NCBI GenBank assembly: GCA_020634015.1
Contig: JACKCN010000004.1
Coordinates: forward strand, 248,001-312,000
Reading direction: 5' to 3'
Length of the DNA stretch: 64,000 nucleotides
DNA from: Candidatus Delongbacteria bacterium
GTDB lineage: Bacteria > CAIWAD01
The notes beneath the pieces were generated by a model, which was not told where the DNA came from, did no database searches, and was given only the letters and a program-made list of their open reading frames with translations. Position 1 is the first letter of the stretch; every line of letters starts with the position of its first letter. Below, piece by piece: positions 63,229 to 64,000 of the stretch. Both the position numbers and the translations under genes were made by a program.

Positions 63229-64000
63229 TCAGTGATCCATGTTGACCAGCTGCCCGCCCTCGCGGCGAATCGCGTCCACCGTGCGCCGGTTCATCACCAG
63301 GATCGTGATCCGGCGATTCATCGGATTGGTGGGCTGCTCGGGCAGCAGCAGCGCCGTCGACGCCAGCCCCACCACCCGCCCGATCTTCGAGGGGTCCAGG
63401 CCCGCGGCCAGGAATTCACGGCGCGCGGTGTTGGCGCGGTCGGTGGAGAGTTCCCAGTTGGAGTACGCGACCGAGCCGAAGGGCAGGGCGTCGGTGTGAC
63501 CACTGATGCTGATCCGGTTGGGCACCGTGGCAATGGCATGTGCCAGTTCGTGCAGCAGGCGCCGGGCCCCCGGTTCCAGCTCGGCGCTGCCCAGCCCGAA
63601 CATCGACTGGTTGCCCTTGTCCATGATCTGGATCCGCACGCCTTCGGGAGTCATCTCCACCTTCACCCGATCGCGGAACTCTTCCATCTCCTCCAGGGAT
63701 TCCAGTGTTCCCTGGACCTGCTCGCTCAGTTGCCGCAACTGCTCGGCTTCACTCTCGCCGCTGGCCAGCTGGGACTGCGGATCGGCCGGACCGGGTCCTT
63801 CGCCGGACACTCCCTGTGCACCCCCCAGATCCACGGCGGCCGGATTGTTGAAGTAGCTCGAAATGGCGGACTTCTGCTGCTCGGTGCTCTGGTTCAGAAT
63901 CCACATCAGCAGGAAGAAGGCCATCATGGCCGTGGCGAAGTCGGCAAAGGCCACTTTCCACGAGCCCCCGTGATGCCCGTGGGCGGCCGTGATCCGTTTG
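63229..64000 (-). CDS. motB: Flagellar motor stator protein MotB, N-terminus outside window
   Basis: The frame runs off the right edge. The visible part begins KRITAAHGHHGGSWKVAFADFATAMMAFFLLMW (element VAFADFATAMM), the MotB membrane helix with the proton-path Asp and the SWKVAFADF approach. A plug/linker with Pro, Gly and Glu follows, then an OmpA-like peptidoglycan-binding domain (SISGHTDALPFGS, NWELSTDRANTARREFL, NRRITILVMNR). A GTG at 63954 is internal, not the start. Anchors the stator to the wall. motA is presumably just outside. About 257 residues visible. Confidence 0.93.
   Translation of the reverse strand, partial: KRITAAHGHHGGSWKVAFADFATAMMAFFLLMWILNQSTEQQKSAISSYFNNPAAVDLGGAQGVSGEGPGPADPQSQLASGESEAEQLRQLSEQVQGTLESLEEMEEFRDRVKVEMTPEGVRIQIMDKGNQSMFGLGSAELEPGARRLLHELAHAIATVPNRISISGHTDALPFGSVAYSNWELSTDRANTARREFLAAGLDPSKIGRVVGLASTALLLPEQPTNPMNRRITILVMNRRTVDAIRREGGQLVNMDH

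Overview
The window looks like chromosomal DNA (G+C in the low to mid 60s by eye) from a high-GC member of the FCB superphylum, of the Delongbacteria / Eisenbacteria / Krumholzibacteria kind. The grounds are C-terminal secretion-sorting domains of the Por/T9SS style (a PNPFN motif, then VYNLLG and SGVYIYTL blocks ending in K), bacillithiol biosynthesis, a DUF4837 lipoprotein, DUF2723 glycosyltransferase and flagellar genes (fliL, motB). A phylum cannot be fixed from this window alone. I saw no rRNA, tRNA, IS element, prophage or CRISPR array.

Layout. 1-3.8 kb: a minus-strand set of exported proteins (cut-off outer-membrane-type protein, secreted FecR protein, unknown exported protein), then fliL. 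4.0-5.7 kb: an M3 peptidase on the plus strand. 5.8-12.6 kb: an unknown exported protein, then a tightly overlapped set tldE, tldD, sodium:solute symporter, pentapeptide-type protein and CYTH protein. 12.8-19.5 kb: envelope and translation housekeeping (TPR protein, rseP, dxr, outer-membrane-type protein, fmt, def, yajC). 19.6-24.5 kb: a tiny Trm112-like zinc ribbon with an apparent CTG start, a YbgC-type thioesterase, accA, a polyprenol-phosphate mannosyltransferase, rmlD-like, purE and a DUF4837 lipoprotein. 24.6-31.4 kb: a glycosylation cluster (GT39-like, two GT2, DUF2723). 31.7-41.3 kb: nhaD and a partial complex I operon, nuoE-F-J-K-L-M-N. 41.5-43.3 kb: trxB and an MBL hydrolase.

43.3-50.3 kb is the most unusual part. 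Two tandem paralogous secreted genes are nearly identical in their 3' ends, and each is followed by the same terminator and then a 36-bp tandem repeat array (17 and 14 units). The second paralog carries a one-base insertion at 49111. A leader region with strong hairpins and 45-bp repeats lies upstream of the first.

50.3-52.6 kb holds sfsA, an AhpD-like protein, a CBS protein, a frame-disrupted FlgM-like gene and a compact 22-codon minus-strand ORF with its own strong ribosome site and terminator. 52.6-59.0 kb is an operon of a hybrid histidine kinase, a SAM methyltransferase and bshC-bshB1-bshA, all overlapping; it probably makes bacillithiol and plausibly its N-methylated form. 59.2-63.1 kb is a large secreted subtilisin-like protease, and motB runs off the right edge.

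Many genes overlap by 1-29 bases (ATGA, GTGA, TTGA, TGATG), so translational coupling appears common. Several starts were moved inward from the longest frame on ribosome-site and family-alignment grounds, as stated in each entry. Promoter calls are weak because the promoter consensus of this lineage is unknown to me.
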